Shown: positions 51,582 to 60,697, numbered from the stretch's first letter. The stretch: DNA of 64,000 nt from Methylobacterium sp. FF17 (GCF_025813715.1 NZ_CP107533.1:1-64000), one strand, 5' to 3'. Translations and numbers: made by a program. The notes: generated by a model not told the origin, from the letters alone.

Positions 51582-53873
51582 TCAGTTCCCCTTGCCGCCA
51601 TCCTTGCCGCGCATCTGCGACAGCATGGTCGCGCCCTTGCGCGAGCCCGAGATCATCCCCGCCATGGTGCGATGCGTGCGGCCGCCCGCGATCTGGTTGG
51701 GCGAGTTCGGCATGACGATGCCGGCCGCAGCCACCGCGGTGGCGTTACCGGTGCGGCGCTCGATCTGCGCCCCGATCCAGGAGAGCACGGTCTCGGGCAG
51801 GGCGCTGATCTGCCCGGCGGCCAGCATGACGATCGAGAACAGGACGACGGCGTAGACGAACAGTCCGGCGGTGCCGACCATGGCGTAGGCGATGGTTCCG
51901 TCCGGCGCGATCATCGCGAGCGCGCCGCGGAAGAAGATGTTGGTGATGTCGATCCCGACCCGCATCAGCAGGAGTGAGACGAGCAGGCCGATCACGATCA
52001 GGGGCGGCCGGAGCAGGATGCCGAGGAAGAACATGTAGCCCTGCCCGCTGTTGCCGACGAAGGAGTCGGATCGGGCCGGCATGAACTTGGTGAGCAGCCA
52101 GATCGGCACGGCGATCATCGCCTCGGCGACGACGAGGAACCAGTTGAAGGTCGCCATCAGGAAGTGGACGATCACCACGAACGGCACGAGGCCGATCAGC
52201 ATGAAGGCGGCGGCGAACAGGATCGCGGCGAGGAAATACAGGAACCCTGCGGCTCCCTGGATCACTTGCCTCACCGCGTTGTCGTCACCGACCTTGAAGA
52301 ACCCCATCGTCCAGTCGGTCAAGTCAAATGAAATTCCTGCAGCCGTCGACACTAATCCGAAATTGGCGATGGTCTGACCAACCTCCTGCACCTCGAGGAC
52401 CGGGTCTTTCCACGTGGTGCTCTCGGGTCTGCTGATGATCGAGAGAATGCCCGAGTAGATCGCCGCCAGACCTTTCGCGAACCGGTTCGGCGGGTCGTTC
52501 TGCGCGGCGGGGTTGTCGCTCGTGACGCGGGCGATGCTGCCCGAGCCCTGGGCGGCGATGTAGCCGCCGAAGCTCGCGACGTAGGAGAGGTTGCGCTGCG
52601 CCTCCTCGGCGAGCGGCGCGTAGGCGCTGTGCCCGAAGTAGGGGATGTAGGCGTTGATGTTGGCGGGGGGCACGACCCGGATCGAGCCGGCAGCTCCAGC
52701 CGAGGCGACGAGGAGCTTGACCTGGACTAGGCTCATCGAGCGCTGCCACAGCGCGGCCGAGAGCCAGCCGTTGTCGGCGGTGTTCGAGAGGTAGTTGCGC
52801 AGCGCGGTGTCGAGCTGAGCGTTGTTGCTCTGGGTCAGGCTCTGGCTGGCGGTGTCGTAGGCCGCGTCGAGCGCGTCCTTGATGCGGCCCTTGATCGCCA
52901 CGTCGTCGCGGCTGCCGGAGGTGATGGTGCTGGCGATGCCGCTCGCCGCGCCGTCGAGGCTGTTGAGCGCCGCCTGGAACGAGCGCTGGCTCTGCTGCTC
53001 GGCCAGGTCGAGGAGCATACGGGTGGTGCTGGCGTCGTTGGAGTCGGTCAGGTTGGGACTGATCTTGGTGTATTCGTGGACGATGCCGCCGCAGAGGTTG
53101 TTCGACTTGCGGAAATAGCCGTTGGCGTCGATGAAGTGGTAGGTCGTGGACCGGGCGCTGGACAGGCCCCAGAGGGCGCTGTCCGTCGTCGTCTCCGAGC
53201 GGATCGAGGCGGCATCGTCGCGACCCGACACGTTGGTGGCGTACTTCTGCAGCGCCTGGGCGCAGACATGGCCGTAGAGCCGCCCCTGGAGGGCGTCGGC
53301 GAGCTTGCCGCGCAGCGTGAAGTCGCCGAGTTGCTGGCTCGGCTGGGCGAGCGTGCCGTACATGCCGGTGAGCTGGGTGCCGGCGACGCGGGTCCAGAGG
53401 GTGTCGCCGAACCCGGAGCCCCAGACGGCGATCTGCACCACCAGGATCTGCACGAGCGACAGGCCGCTCTTGATCGGCAGGCTGAGGATGGCGCCGGTGA
53501 TCACCCGCAGCAGGGTGTACCTGGCGCTCGATCCGCGCCCGAACGCCTCGCCGTCGTTGGCCGTGTCGGCGACGAGCGAGTAGAGCAGGTAGCAGGCGAG
53601 GATCGTCGCGACGATCAGGCAGCCGACGTTGAAATACCCCAACGCGACGGTGAGCGGCCGGTCGTCGGTGCAGGTGGCGGCGGTCCAGACGCCGTCGACC
53701 ACGCAGCCGAGCAATTTGCGCAGGTTCACCAGCGCCAGGTCGTTCTGGACCGGCGTGAAGATCTCCTTGCCCGTGGTCTGGGCCTGGGCGGCCGTCGCGG
53801 CAAGGAGGGCGAGGCTGCCGGCGGCGGCCAGGATCCTGGCGAGGCGGCCGGCGGGCGAGATCCTGCGGAGCAT
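51582..53873 (-). CDS. dotA: DotA/TraY family type IVB secretion membrane protein
   Basis: 763 residues from the ATG at 53873, with AGAGG upstream; an N-terminal signal peptide ends near AAQAQ (about residue 32). Several membrane segments follow: LTVALGYFNVGCLIVATILA, the ILSLPIKSGLSLVQILVVQI region, and a C-terminal cluster (AAILFAAAFMLIGLVPFVVI, FLVVAEAMIAVPIWLLTKFM, LLRPPLIVIGLLVSLLLMRV). A large periplasmic region separates them. Layout and the LPIKSGLSLVQ and WLLTKFMPA motifs fit DotA/TraY. Part of the conjugation channel. Cotranscribed with the exported proteins upstream. Confidence 0.85.
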   Translation of the reverse strand: MLRRISPAGRLARILAAAGSLALLAATAAQAQTTGKEIFTPVQNDLALVNLRKLLGCVVDGVWTAATCTDDRPLTVALGYFNVGCLIVATILACYLLYSLVADTANDGEAFGRGSSARYTLLRVITGAILSLPIKSGLSLVQILVVQIAVWGSGFGDTLWTRVAGTQLTGMYGTLAQPSQQLGDFTLRGKLADALQGRLYGHVCAQALQKYATNVSGRDDAASIRSETTTDSALWGLSSARSTTYHFIDANGYFRKSNNLCGGIVHEYTKISPNLTDSNDASTTRMLLDLAEQQSQRSFQAALNSLDGAASGIASTITSGSRDDVAIKGRIKDALDAAYDTASQSLTQSNNAQLDTALRNYLSNTADNGWLSAALWQRSMSLVQVKLLVASAGAAGSIRVVPPANINAYIPYFGHSAYAPLAEEAQRNLSYVASFGGYIAAQGSGSIARVTSDNPAAQNDPPNRFAKGLAAIYSGILSIISRPESTTWKDPVLEVQEVGQTIANFGLVSTAAGISFDLTDWTMGFFKVGDDNAVRQVIQGAAGFLYFLAAILFAAAFMLIGLVPFVVIVHFLMATFNWFLVVAEAMIAVPIWLLTKFMPARSDSFVGNSGQGYMFFLGILLRPPLIVIGLLVSLLLMRVGIDITNIFFRGALAMIAPDGTIAYAMVGTAGLFVYAVVLFSIVMLAAGQISALPETVLSWIGAQIERRTGNATAVAAAGIVMPNSPNQIAGGRTHRTMAGMISGSRKGATMLSQMRGKDGGKGN

Positions 53874-53881
53874 GGGCGCCT

Positions 53882-54880
53882 CTACAGGTTGCCGCCGGCC
53901 TGCACGGCCAGGATGGTGCCGAACAAGGCCGCGATACGGGCCTGCTGCTCGATGAGCTGCTGGCGCAGCGCCAGCGCCATCGAGCGCATGCGGGTGAGCT
54001 CGATGAGCAGCCCGTGCTCGGACTGGCCGGCGAGCCCGGCCGACCACGCCTCATATTGCGGACCGCCGCCGTACTGGCCGATCAGCGCGTCGAGCTGGGC
54101 GAGCGGGGAGGGGGCGGCACTTCCGACCTCGTGCCCCTCGGCCGAGGACATCGCCCGCACGGCGCTGAGCGAGACGAGGGCGGGCGAGCGCAGGGCCTCG
54201 ACTCGGCGCGCCTTGAGCATCATCAGGTCGGCCTCGGCGCCCGGCATCGCCGCCGTCGGCTTGGGCATCGGCAGGCCGGCCATGGCCTGGATCACCGCCT
54301 TGCGGTCGTCGTCGCTGGCGGCCGGATCGAGGAGTACCGCCGCGTCCGTCCTGGTCGGATCCTGCAGCCGGTCGCGGGTCGCCTGGGGGAGGGGGGTGTT
54401 CTTGCCCGGCGCCACGTCGAGGCCACGATAGGTCTCCCGGCCGGTCATGGTGATGGTGCCCATGGCCCGGTTGGTCGCGTTCATCAGGTCGATCGAGCCG
54501 CAGGCGTTCACCCCCTGGCCGGTGTCGATCGCATACTGCTCGCGGGCATCCACCAGGGCGCGGCGCTGGGCGACCTGGGACAGGGTGGCGGCCACGGCCT
54601 GCTGGGTGTTGCTGACGAGGTTGACCTCGCGCGCGCCGTTGGTCGAGGTCTGGGCCGTCTGCACCTTCATCGCCGAGAGCAGCATCTCCAGGGTGAGGCT
54701 GCGCTGCGTGGCGACGGTGGTGCCCATGGTGGTCACCCGGGCGGTCAGGGTGGTGGTGGCGCTGTTGTGGCCCGCGATCCAGATCGGATCGGCCACGAAG
54801 CAGCTCTGCGCCACCGCCGGCGCGGCGACGGCAAGGCTGAGGGCGGCGACGGACGCGGCGAGGAGAGCCGGCTTCATCAT
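53882..54880 (-). CDS. Exported T4BSS operon protein, paralogue 1
   Basis: 332 residues with a signal peptide (MKPALLAASVAALSLAVAAP, cleavage near AQS). It shares with the next two genes the pattern AMKVQTAQTS, then a helical stretch, then YAIDTGQGVNACGS, and with paralogue 2 a C-terminal AWSAGLAGQSEHGLLIELTR segment. Probably periplasmic and helical. Position directly before dotA resembles traW/traX of IncI plasmids, but sequence similarity is not enough to name it. ATGA overlap with the upstream gene. Confidence 0.7.
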   Translation of the reverse strand: MMKPALLAASVAALSLAVAAPAVAQSCFVADPIWIAGHNSATTTLTARVTTMGTTVATQRSLTLEMLLSAMKVQTAQTSTNGAREVNLVSNTQQAVAATLSQVAQRRALVDAREQYAIDTGQGVNACGSIDLMNATNRAMGTITMTGRETYRGLDVAPGKNTPLPQATRDRLQDPTRTDAAVLLDPAASDDDRKAVIQAMAGLPMPKPTAAMPGAEADLMMLKARRVEALRSPALVSLSAVRAMSSAEGHEVGSAAPSPLAQLDALIGQYGGGPQYEAWSAGLAGQSEHGLLIELTRMRSMALALRQQLIEQQARIAALFGTILAVQAGGNL

Positions 54881-55899
54881 GGCGTCTGGAAGCTCGCTGG
54901 GGTGGAGGGCCGGCGGCCGGGCGCGGGGACGCTGTTCGTGATGCGGGCGTTGACCATGGCGAGCAGCAGCGCCGCGGCCGTGGCCTCGGTGCGCATGCCG
55001 CGCTTGATCTGGTGGGAGAGGAGGGCGAGGTTGGCCGCCTCCATCCGCACCGCGTCCTGGATGATGCCGCGGTCGTGCTGGCCGGCGACGCCGGCGGCCC
55101 ACGCCGCGCCGCCGTCGTTGCCCTGCCAGTGCGTGGAGAGGGCCCGGGCCTTCGCGACCGGGCCGTCGGCCCGGTAGTCGGCGGCGATGTCGGCGAGCAC
55201 GACCGCCGTCATCGAGCGGTAGGTGTCCCGGCCGGTCTTCTCCAGCTTGGCGAGATCGGTGGTGGCGGTCGTGGCGCCGATCCGCGGCTGCGGGTCGGGC
55301 GGACCGACGATCGCGTTGATGAACTTCGAGGCGGCCGCGGCGTCGCCGCTGTAGAGCGAGGCCCCGTCCGGCGCGTCACCGGATTTCACGTCGGCGACCC
55401 AATCCTTCGGGTCGGCGTAGCGGCCGGGCTGGGCCCGGACCGGCGTGACGATCTGCCGGCGGACAGCAGGGGAGCCCGTCATCGCGGTATAGAGCGCCTG
55501 GGCCTTGGTGTTCGACCCGCACGGGTCGTAGCCGACCGAGCCGTAGCGGTGGGCGGCGAGCGCCACGGCCTGGCGCTGTTCCTGCGTGACCACGGTGGTA
55601 GCCAGCGCCTCGCTCGAGGCGCGGAAGCCGTTGCTGACCTGATCGGAGCCGGCAGCAGACTGGGCCGTCAACACCTTGACGGCGGACAGGAGCCGCGCCC
55701 GCTCGGCGATTTCCTGTGCGACCAGGGCGGCCTCGGTGGTGGTGATCGCGCCCGCGATCGCCGTGGTCAGGGCGGTGGTCGCGCCGTTCACGCGGTACTC
55801 GACCCCGAAGCAGGTCTGGGCCTCGGCCGGGATGACGCCGCCGATCGCCGCGACGATGGCGCCGAGTCCGGTGAGGGCAATGGCGGTGCGACGCGTCAT
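54877..55899 (-). CDS. Exported T4BSS operon protein, paralogue 2
   Basis: 340 residues with a signal peptide (MTRRTAIALTGLGAIVAAIG, then VIPAEAQTC). Shares AVKVLTAQSA, YGSVGYDPCGS, and the C-terminal AWAAGVAGQHDRGIIQDAVR with paralogue 1, indicating tandem duplication. Cysteines near the mature N-terminus and in the shared motif could form a disulfide. Overlaps both neighbours by four bases. Function unknown; presumably a periplasmic component or assembly factor of the conjugation machine. Confidence 0.7.
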   Translation of the reverse strand: MTRRTAIALTGLGAIVAAIGGVIPAEAQTCFGVEYRVNGATTALTTAIAGAITTTEAALVAQEIAERARLLSAVKVLTAQSAAGSDQVSNGFRASSEALATTVVTQEQRQAVALAAHRYGSVGYDPCGSNTKAQALYTAMTGSPAVRRQIVTPVRAQPGRYADPKDWVADVKSGDAPDGASLYSGDAAAASKFINAIVGPPDPQPRIGATTATTDLAKLEKTGRDTYRSMTAVVLADIAADYRADGPVAKARALSTHWQGNDGGAAWAAGVAGQHDRGIIQDAVRMEAANLALLSHQIKRGMRTEATAAALLLAMVNARITNSVPAPGRRPSTPASFQTP

Positions 55900-56660
55900 G
55901 GCGTGCTGCCCTGGCGGCTGTCACCGCCCATGCCGCCGACGAGGACGCCGACGAGGTTGGCGCGAGCCCCGCTCATGATCGCGCCCTGGCGCCGGGCCTG
56001 GACGAAGGCGGCATCCTCCTCCGCGTTGGTGGGGGTGGGTTTCACCGTGGGTAGCGGGGCAACGGTGTCGAGGTAGTCGGCCGCCGTCATCACCTCCTCG
56101 GCGCCGTAATCACGGTTGAACAGCCAGGGCGCGGCGTCGGAGTCGCCCGCGCCGTAGCCGCCTGGCTTGGCGCCGGTGCACCAGCCCGTGGCCTGCTCGG
56201 AGGGCGAGCAGTAGAAGGTCCGACGCTGCTCGAGCGTGTCGCCCATGCGCGCGGCGGCGTCCCCACCGCTGGTCAGCCAGCGCTGGTCGGCCTGGCGGAA
56301 TGCCTGGCGGACCGCCGCTGCCGATGTCGCGCTGTCCCGCTCGTCCGAGAGGCCCTGCGCAATCGAGCAGGCGGCGTAGCCGGTGCCGGTATCGTAGCCG
56401 TACTGGTGCTGGGCCCGGGCGAGGCGCAGGGCGTTGTCCTGGCTCACCAGAGTCGAGGCCGCGGCCTCGGCCGCCGCCTTGTGGCCGTTGGTGGTCTGGA
56501 GCGCGGTGGCGCTCGACTGCGCCCCGGACACCTTCATGCCGGACAACAGCCGCTGCAGGGAGATCTCCCATTGCGGGAAGAGCCCCTGCGCCTGGGCCGG
56601 GACTGTCAGCGCGGTGGCGAGGACGGCGCATGCCGGAAGGAGGGGGGAGAGCTGGCGCAT
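55896..56660 (-). CDS. Exported T4BSS operon protein, paralogue 3 (shorter)
   Basis: 254 residues with a signal peptide (MRQLSPLLPACAVLATALTV, then PAQAQG). GMKVSGAQSSATALQTTNGH and YGYDTGTGYAACSI match the shared motif of paralogues 1 and 2. FYCSPSEQATGWCTGAKPGG adds two cysteines, and the shared C-terminal block is missing. WLFNRDYGAEEVMTAADYLD is distinctive. Start overlaps the M23 gene stop as TGATG. Likely another periplasmic product of the same expansion. Confidence 0.65.
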   Translation of the reverse strand: MRQLSPLLPACAVLATALTVPAQAQGLFPQWEISLQRLLSGMKVSGAQSSATALQTTNGHKAAAEAAASTLVSQDNALRLARAQHQYGYDTGTGYAACSIAQGLSDERDSATSAAAVRQAFRQADQRWLTSGGDAAARMGDTLEQRRTFYCSPSEQATGWCTGAKPGGYGAGDSDAAPWLFNRDYGAEEVMTAADYLDTVAPLPTVKPTPTNAEEDAAFVQARRQGAIMSGARANLVGVLVGGMGGDSRQGSTP

Positions 56661-57610
56661 CACGGCCGGCCCTCCACGGGACGCGCGTCGAGGGCGTAGA
56701 GGGCGACGAGCTGGGCGAGCGCGGCGTCAATCTGCGCGTCGTAGTCGAAGGTGTTGGCGGTCAGCTCGGTCGCGTTCATGCGGGCGAGCTCGATGTAGAG
56801 GCTGCGGTTGGGTTGGTTGGCCACCTTCACCGCATGGTCCTCGGATCCGCTGGCCTTCTCGGCAGCGCTGGCGATCGCTTTCTGCTGCGACTGGGTGTCG
56901 GAGCGCGACACGGTCTCGCTGGCAGCGCCCTCGTTGGCCCCTGGTGCACAGGTCTTCGGCAGCGTCGTGTCGCGTGGTCCGCCCGCCATGTCCGGGTACT
57001 TGTTTGAGATCGGGATCTGGCGCGGCAGGAAAGGTTCCGGGTTGACGAAGTACCAGGCCTGCGGAAGGGCTTCCTTGATCGCGTCGCCGGTCAATGGGCT
57101 CGTCGATTTACGTGAACCCTCGCGCCAGACCCGACCATTGGTTCCGGTGGTGGAGAGTGTACTACCCTTGAGGAGCGCGCCGAGATGAAGGTGTGGGGCA
57201 CAGCTATCCATGCCCTTGCACCCCATCGTACCGACCTGATCGCCGGCCGCGAGCTGACCGGACTGCCCGTCTTTGAGCGTTGTCGTGTTCATGTGTAGAT
57301 AGAAGAAACGTGTGTCTCCAGAGACCACGTCGGCAATGACACCCCCGCCACCGAAATGGCGATATCGAACACTTCCCGCCGATCCAGAATAGATCGGCGT
57401 TCCTGCCCCCTCACTGTTTACGATATCCATGCCCTGGTGATAGCCGGCCGACGCACCAGGGCGGCCGGTCCTGTCGACACCATAAGGGGAAGACACACGC
57501 TGACCAGCCGGCTTCATAATATCGGCTGTAAGGCAGGTTCCCGCGACAGCTTGACTGCTGGACAAAACAGCGGCCAAAATCGTTGAAAGAAGCGAACCAT
57601 GTCGTTTCAT
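56660..57610 (-). CDS. M23 (LytM-type) peptidase in the T4BSS operon
   Basis: 316 residues from the ATG at 57610, with GGGAGGTG upstream and a signal peptide ending near AVAGT. The zinc-binding pattern is present: GYHQGMDIVN (His58, Asp62) and APHLHLG (His140, His142). The C-terminal tail (RSLYIELARMNATELTANTF) resembles the C-terminal helices of paralogues 1 and 2, as if the peptidase were fused to that module. M23 enzymes cut peptidoglycan cross-bridges, here probably opening the wall for the secretion channel. Confidence 0.85.
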   Translation of the reverse strand: MKRHGSLLSTILAAVLSSSQAVAGTCLTADIMKPAGQRVSSPYGVDRTGRPGASAGYHQGMDIVNSEGAGTPIYSGSAGSVRYRHFGGGGVIADVVSGDTRFFYLHMNTTTLKDGQSGQLAAGDQVGTMGCKGMDSCAPHLHLGALLKGSTLSTTGTNGRVWREGSRKSTSPLTGDAIKEALPQAWYFVNPEPFLPRQIPISNKYPDMAGGPRDTTLPKTCAPGANEGAASETVSRSDTQSQQKAIASAAEKASGSEDHAVKVANQPNRSLYIELARMNATELTANTFDYDAQIDAALAQLVALYALDARPVEGRP

Positions 57611-58002
57611 TTCACACCTCCCGCCGAGGCGCAAAGCTCGTGAGGGGTATTGTTAAACAAGATCTTGGTAGGACCTTTCACGATCAGAGTGAAAGAGTCT
57701 TCGTCTTCATCGCCCTGAATCAGATATTCATCAGGAATTGATTTATCATATTCGCATGCAGCGAAGACTCTAATGTATCGACCGTCCTTCTTGATTTTTT
57801 TGACCGGGCAGCGTCCCTCCCCGCCTCCGATTCGTTTGACCACACGGTTAGGCTCGATCTTCAAGAAGGGCGGACTGCAATCGAGGCCGTGATTGGACGA
57901 ATGACCCCATTCACCCACTGGCAGGGAGAGCTTCTCGGCCTGCGCAGAGCCAACGGCTGACAGGAACAGGGTCGCGGAGAGAAGAGCTACACGGCGGATC
58001 AT
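57607..58002 (-). CDS. Small exported protein in the T4BSS operon
   Basis: 131 residues. A signal peptide (MIRRVALLSATLFLSAVGSA, cleavage after AQA) is followed by a beta-rich, Cys-containing domain: HSSNHGLDCSPPFLKIEPNR, GEGRCPVKKIKKDGRYIRVF, CEYDKSIPDEYLIQG and PHELCASAGG. It overlaps both neighbours by ATGA-type junctions, so it belongs to the operon. The lower GC content of its codons is noticeable. No family recognised. Confidence 0.65.
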   Translation of the reverse strand: MIRRVALLSATLFLSAVGSAQAEKLSLPVGEWGHSSNHGLDCSPPFLKIEPNRVVKRIGGGEGRCPVKKIKKDGRYIRVFAACEYDKSIPDEYLIQGDEDEDSFTLIVKGPTKILFNNTPHELCASAGGVK

Positions 58003-58676
58003 TGGAACATCTCCCCGAAGCCGCCGCTGGACGGCACGGGTTTCGTGAGCCCGGGCGTGGAGGCCGACGGAGCCACCTCCGGCTGGACGACGACGGGCGC
58101 GGGGGTTTGCGGGGCCTGGGTCAGATTGAGCGCCGAGCCGAAGGCCGAGTTCTGGACGTGGTTGTAGGAGCCGAGCCCGGTGATGCTCGGCAGCGTGATC
58201 GGCGAGATCGAGCCGTTGAGCTGCCGGAACAGGTCGCCCGAGATCGAGCTCTGGAAGCTCGTCATCTGCTGGTTGATGCTGCGGATCGTGTCCCGGAGCT
58301 GATCGTCGAGGATCTGGCAGACCTGCCGCTTGGCCGCGTCGATCACGGACGAGATCAGGTTCTGCGCCGCGCCCGTCAGGAAGCCGCTGAGATCCGGGAT
58401 CAGGTTCGACAGGTCGAAGCGCTTCAGGAGATCGCCGGCGATGCAGGAGTTCGGGCCGTTGAAGAAGCTCGACGGATTGACCTTGGCCGCGTCGATCAGG
58501 GCGATCTGACGCTGCACGGCGGCATCGGCCGCCTGGCGCACCAGGCAGTTGTTCCCGCTCGTCTGGGCCGCGGCCGGAGCGGCGCCGGCGAGCGCGAGCC
58601 CGCCGGCGAGGACGACGCGGCGCAAGCCAGTTCGCATCCGGATCCGGAGCGGAGTCGGGTCTAGAACGCGGGCCAT
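57999..58676 (-). CDS. Exported hypothetical protein in the T4BSS operon
   Basis: 225 residues from the ATG at 58676, which overlaps the icmT 3' end; an alternative ATG at 58637 would place the signal peptide (RRVVLAGGLALAGAAPAAAQ) at the very N-terminus. The mature part has QAADAAVQRQIALIDAAKVN, SSVIDAAKRQVCQILDDQLR, INQQMTSFQSSISGDLFRQL (helical) and a Pro/Val-rich tail (APQTPAPVVVQPEVAPSAST). Three cysteines. Function unknown; its position suggests a periplasmic part of the channel. Confidence 0.65.
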   Translation of the reverse strand: MARVLDPTPLRIRMRTGLRRVVLAGGLALAGAAPAAAQTSGNNCLVRQAADAAVQRQIALIDAAKVNPSSFFNGPNSCIAGDLLKRFDLSNLIPDLSGFLTGAAQNLISSVIDAAKRQVCQILDDQLRDTIRSINQQMTSFQSSISGDLFRQLNGSISPITLPSITGLGSYNHVQNSAFGSALNLTQAPQTPAPVVVQPEVAPSASTPGLTKPVPSSGGFGEMFQ

Positions 58677-58906
58677 TTGCCACCTTCGATGAATTTCGCA
58701 AAGATGTATTTGAGGAACCGCATCGGTCCCATCTTGCGATGATTGCAGTAGGCCAGGAACGCCGCGTACAAAGCCAGGGCGATGAACGTGTAGCGGCTCA
58801 GGCCCGTCACGATCAGCAGGGGGAAGAAGGCCGCGATGCTGCCGTGCAGGCCGAAGAACCGCAGCGGCACGGCGGACCACCGCCACGGGAGATGGCGATC
58901 GCTCAT
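58661..58906 (-). CDS. icmT: IcmT-like type IVB secretion protein
   Basis: 81 residues, close to the usual 80-90. WRWSAVPLRFFGLHGSIAAF and FPLLIVTGLSRYTFIALALY contain the RPxRFF-like opening and two short membrane segments expected of IcmT/TraK. RKMGPMRFLKYIFAKFIEGG is the basic C-terminal tail. The start overlaps the stop of the M15-like gene (ATGA). In IncI plasmids traK follows traHIJ; here the equivalent order is kept, with one extra gene inserted. Confidence 0.75.
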   Translation of the reverse strand: MSDRHLPWRWSAVPLRFFGLHGSIAAFFPLLIVTGLSRYTFIALALYAAFLAYCNHRKMGPMRFLKYIFAKFIEGGKWPAF

Positions 58907-59532
58907 GCGGGCTCCTTCGGCTTCGTGATCGGCGTGCCGGGCGCCGGCTGCCCGGCCGGCGGCGCCCTGCGTCCGCCGGCCCAGGCGCGGGCCTGGCCGA
59001 TGTCGAGGTGGCAGAACGAGGCGTAGATCCCGACCCCGCCGCGGCCGCAGAGCGCGCCGGCGACCGCCAGGGCGTCCGGGGCGTAGCCGGCCGCCTTGAG
59101 GTCGACCGCCCGGCCGGCGAGGTGGAGCGAGTCCCGGGCCGCACCCTCGAGGCCGGCGTTGTGCCGGGGCGTGCGGTAGCCGGAGGTCACGATCAGCGGC
59201 ACGACGGCGCCATGGACCGCGCTCATCGCCCCTTGGACCGCGGCGAGGAGGTCGAACAGGCGCGGGTCGATCCAGACCGCCGCGCTGGCGTCGCGGACAT
59301 CGCGCAGGAGCCAGGACAGCATGAGGAGGTCGCGCGCGTAGTCGCCGTCCGGCGTCCGGACGATCGCGCTCACCTCTTCGCCGGTGCCCTCGCGCCGTAG
59401 CCACAGCCGCACGGGCGGGGGTAGGGCGACGGCGCCGGCGAGCGCCGCGGCGTAGGCCCGGTCGAGCCCGCAGGCGGGCAGGGCGGCGAGCGCCGCGAGG
59501 CCGGAGAGCAGGCTACGCCGCGAGACGGGCAT
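58903..59532 (-). CDS. M15-like (DUF882/YcbK-type) peptidoglycan-modifying protein
   Basis: 209 residues. It begins MPVSRRSLLSGLAALAALPA, a twin-arginine-like export signal. LRDVRDASAAVWIDPRLFDL, PLIVTSGYRTPRHNAGLEGA, SLHLAGRAVDLKAAGYAPDA and GIYASFCHLDIGQARAWAGG show the SGYR, H-x6-D and final HLDIG elements of DUF882/M15 D,D-carboxypeptidase-like proteins. Probably periplasmic and acting on the wall at the site of the channel. The start lies 20 bases inside dotB, and the stop overlaps icmT. This gene is an addition to the canonical dotDCB-icmT order. Confidence 0.8.
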   Translation of the reverse strand: MPVSRRSLLSGLAALAALPACGLDRAYAAALAGAVALPPPVRLWLRREGTGEEVSAIVRTPDGDYARDLLMLSWLLRDVRDASAAVWIDPRLFDLLAAVQGAMSAVHGAVVPLIVTSGYRTPRHNAGLEGAARDSLHLAGRAVDLKAAGYAPDALAVAGALCGRGGVGIYASFCHLDIGQARAWAGGRRAPPAGQPAPGTPITKPKEPA

Positions 59533-60694
59533 CGCGGTATCCGTAGCGGTCGAGGACGCGGCGGGCGGTCTTCACGTCGATCGCGCCCTGCTCCAGCGCG
59601 GCCAGGACGGTGACCTTCATCGAGCGGCCGTCCTCGCCCCGCCCGATGATCGCCCGCAGGGTGTCGACGGCCTCGGCCATGCCGGCCCGGGCCACCTCGC
59701 GCCGGACCCGGTCGGTGAGGACCTGCCACTCGCGCAGGCAGACCCGGCCGCCGCCGACCCGCGGCACCAAGAGCTGCGAGACGAGGAGGTGCGTGCTCGC
59801 GAGCACGTCGTGGAAGGCTTGGACCTGGAGGTCGGCCGGGAATTTCAGCGTCAACCGGCGCAGGATGTGGGCGACGTCGTTGGCATGCGTCGTGGTGTAG
59901 ATCGGATGGCCGGTCTGGGCCGCCTCGACGCTGGCCAGGATCGTGTCCATGTCGCGCAGCTCGCCCACCATGATGAGCGCGGGCTTGCGCCGCAGCGAGT
60001 TGCGCACGCCGGCGGCGAACGAGGGCAGGTGCAGGCCGATCTCGTGCTGCATGACGGTGCAGGTCGCCGACGCCACGGCTTCGAACACGAACTCGATCGG
60101 CGCCTCGTAGCTGAGGATGTTGCCGTGGATCGGCGTCGGCTCCTCGAGGATCCGGCGCATCAGGGCGGCGAGCGTCGTGGTCTTGCCCGAGCCGGTCTCG
60201 CCGGCCACGATCACGGCGCCCTGGGCCGGGGTCGATTCCGCGACGATCTCGGGCTCGACGCCGACCGTCGTGACGGTCGGTGGATCGGCCGGGATGTACC
60301 GGTTGACGATCTGCACGCCGACGTCGCCCTCGTAGTAGCCGGCGGTGACGTTGACCCTGAACCGGTGCCGGACCGGCGCGACCTCGCGAACGGCCCCGGC
60401 CCGGTCCTCGATCGTGATGGCGCGATCAAAGTCCTGGCCCGAGTAGAGCTTAGACATGATCGAGTCGGTCGCGGTCAGCTCGGTGGCGATGCGCGCGAGC
60501 GTGCTCGGCTGCAGCCAGACCCGGGTCAGCGCGAAGAGGTGGCCGTGGACGGAGGCCAGCACCGGCCGGCCGGACTGGAAGATGACGTCCGAGGCGTCGA
60601 TCGCGACGGCATGGACGAGGAGGCGGGAGACCTCGTCGCGGCCATGCACGACGATGTCCTCCTCGGGGTAGCGGGTGGCGCCGGTCCAGAGCAT
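59513..60694 (-). CDS. dotB: DotB/TraJ family secretion ATPase
   Basis: 393 residues, full length. It is a PilT-like hexameric ATPase: VIVAGETGSGKTTTLAALMR (Walker A, Lys171), ILSYEAPIEFVFE (Asp/Glu box), LRRKPALIMVGELRDMDTIL (Walker B) and THANDVAHILRRLTLKFPAD (His box). The N-terminal PAS-like part has DASDVIFQSGRPVLASVHGH. It powers the type IVB system at the inner-membrane face. It follows dotC by three bases. Confidence 0.92.
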   Translation of the reverse strand: MLWTGATRYPEEDIVVHGRDEVSRLLVHAVAIDASDVIFQSGRPVLASVHGHLFALTRVWLQPSTLARIATELTATDSIMSKLYSGQDFDRAITIEDRAGAVREVAPVRHRFRVNVTAGYYEGDVGVQIVNRYIPADPPTVTTVGVEPEIVAESTPAQGAVIVAGETGSGKTTTLAALMRRILEEPTPIHGNILSYEAPIEFVFEAVASATCTVMQHEIGLHLPSFAAGVRNSLRRKPALIMVGELRDMDTILASVEAAQTGHPIYTTTHANDVAHILRRLTLKFPADLQVQAFHDVLASTHLLVSQLLVPRVGGGRVCLREWQVLTDRVRREVARAGMAEAVDTLRAIIGRGEDGRSMKVTVLAALEQGAIDVKTARRVLDRYGYRDARLAA

Positions 60695-60697
60695 GGC

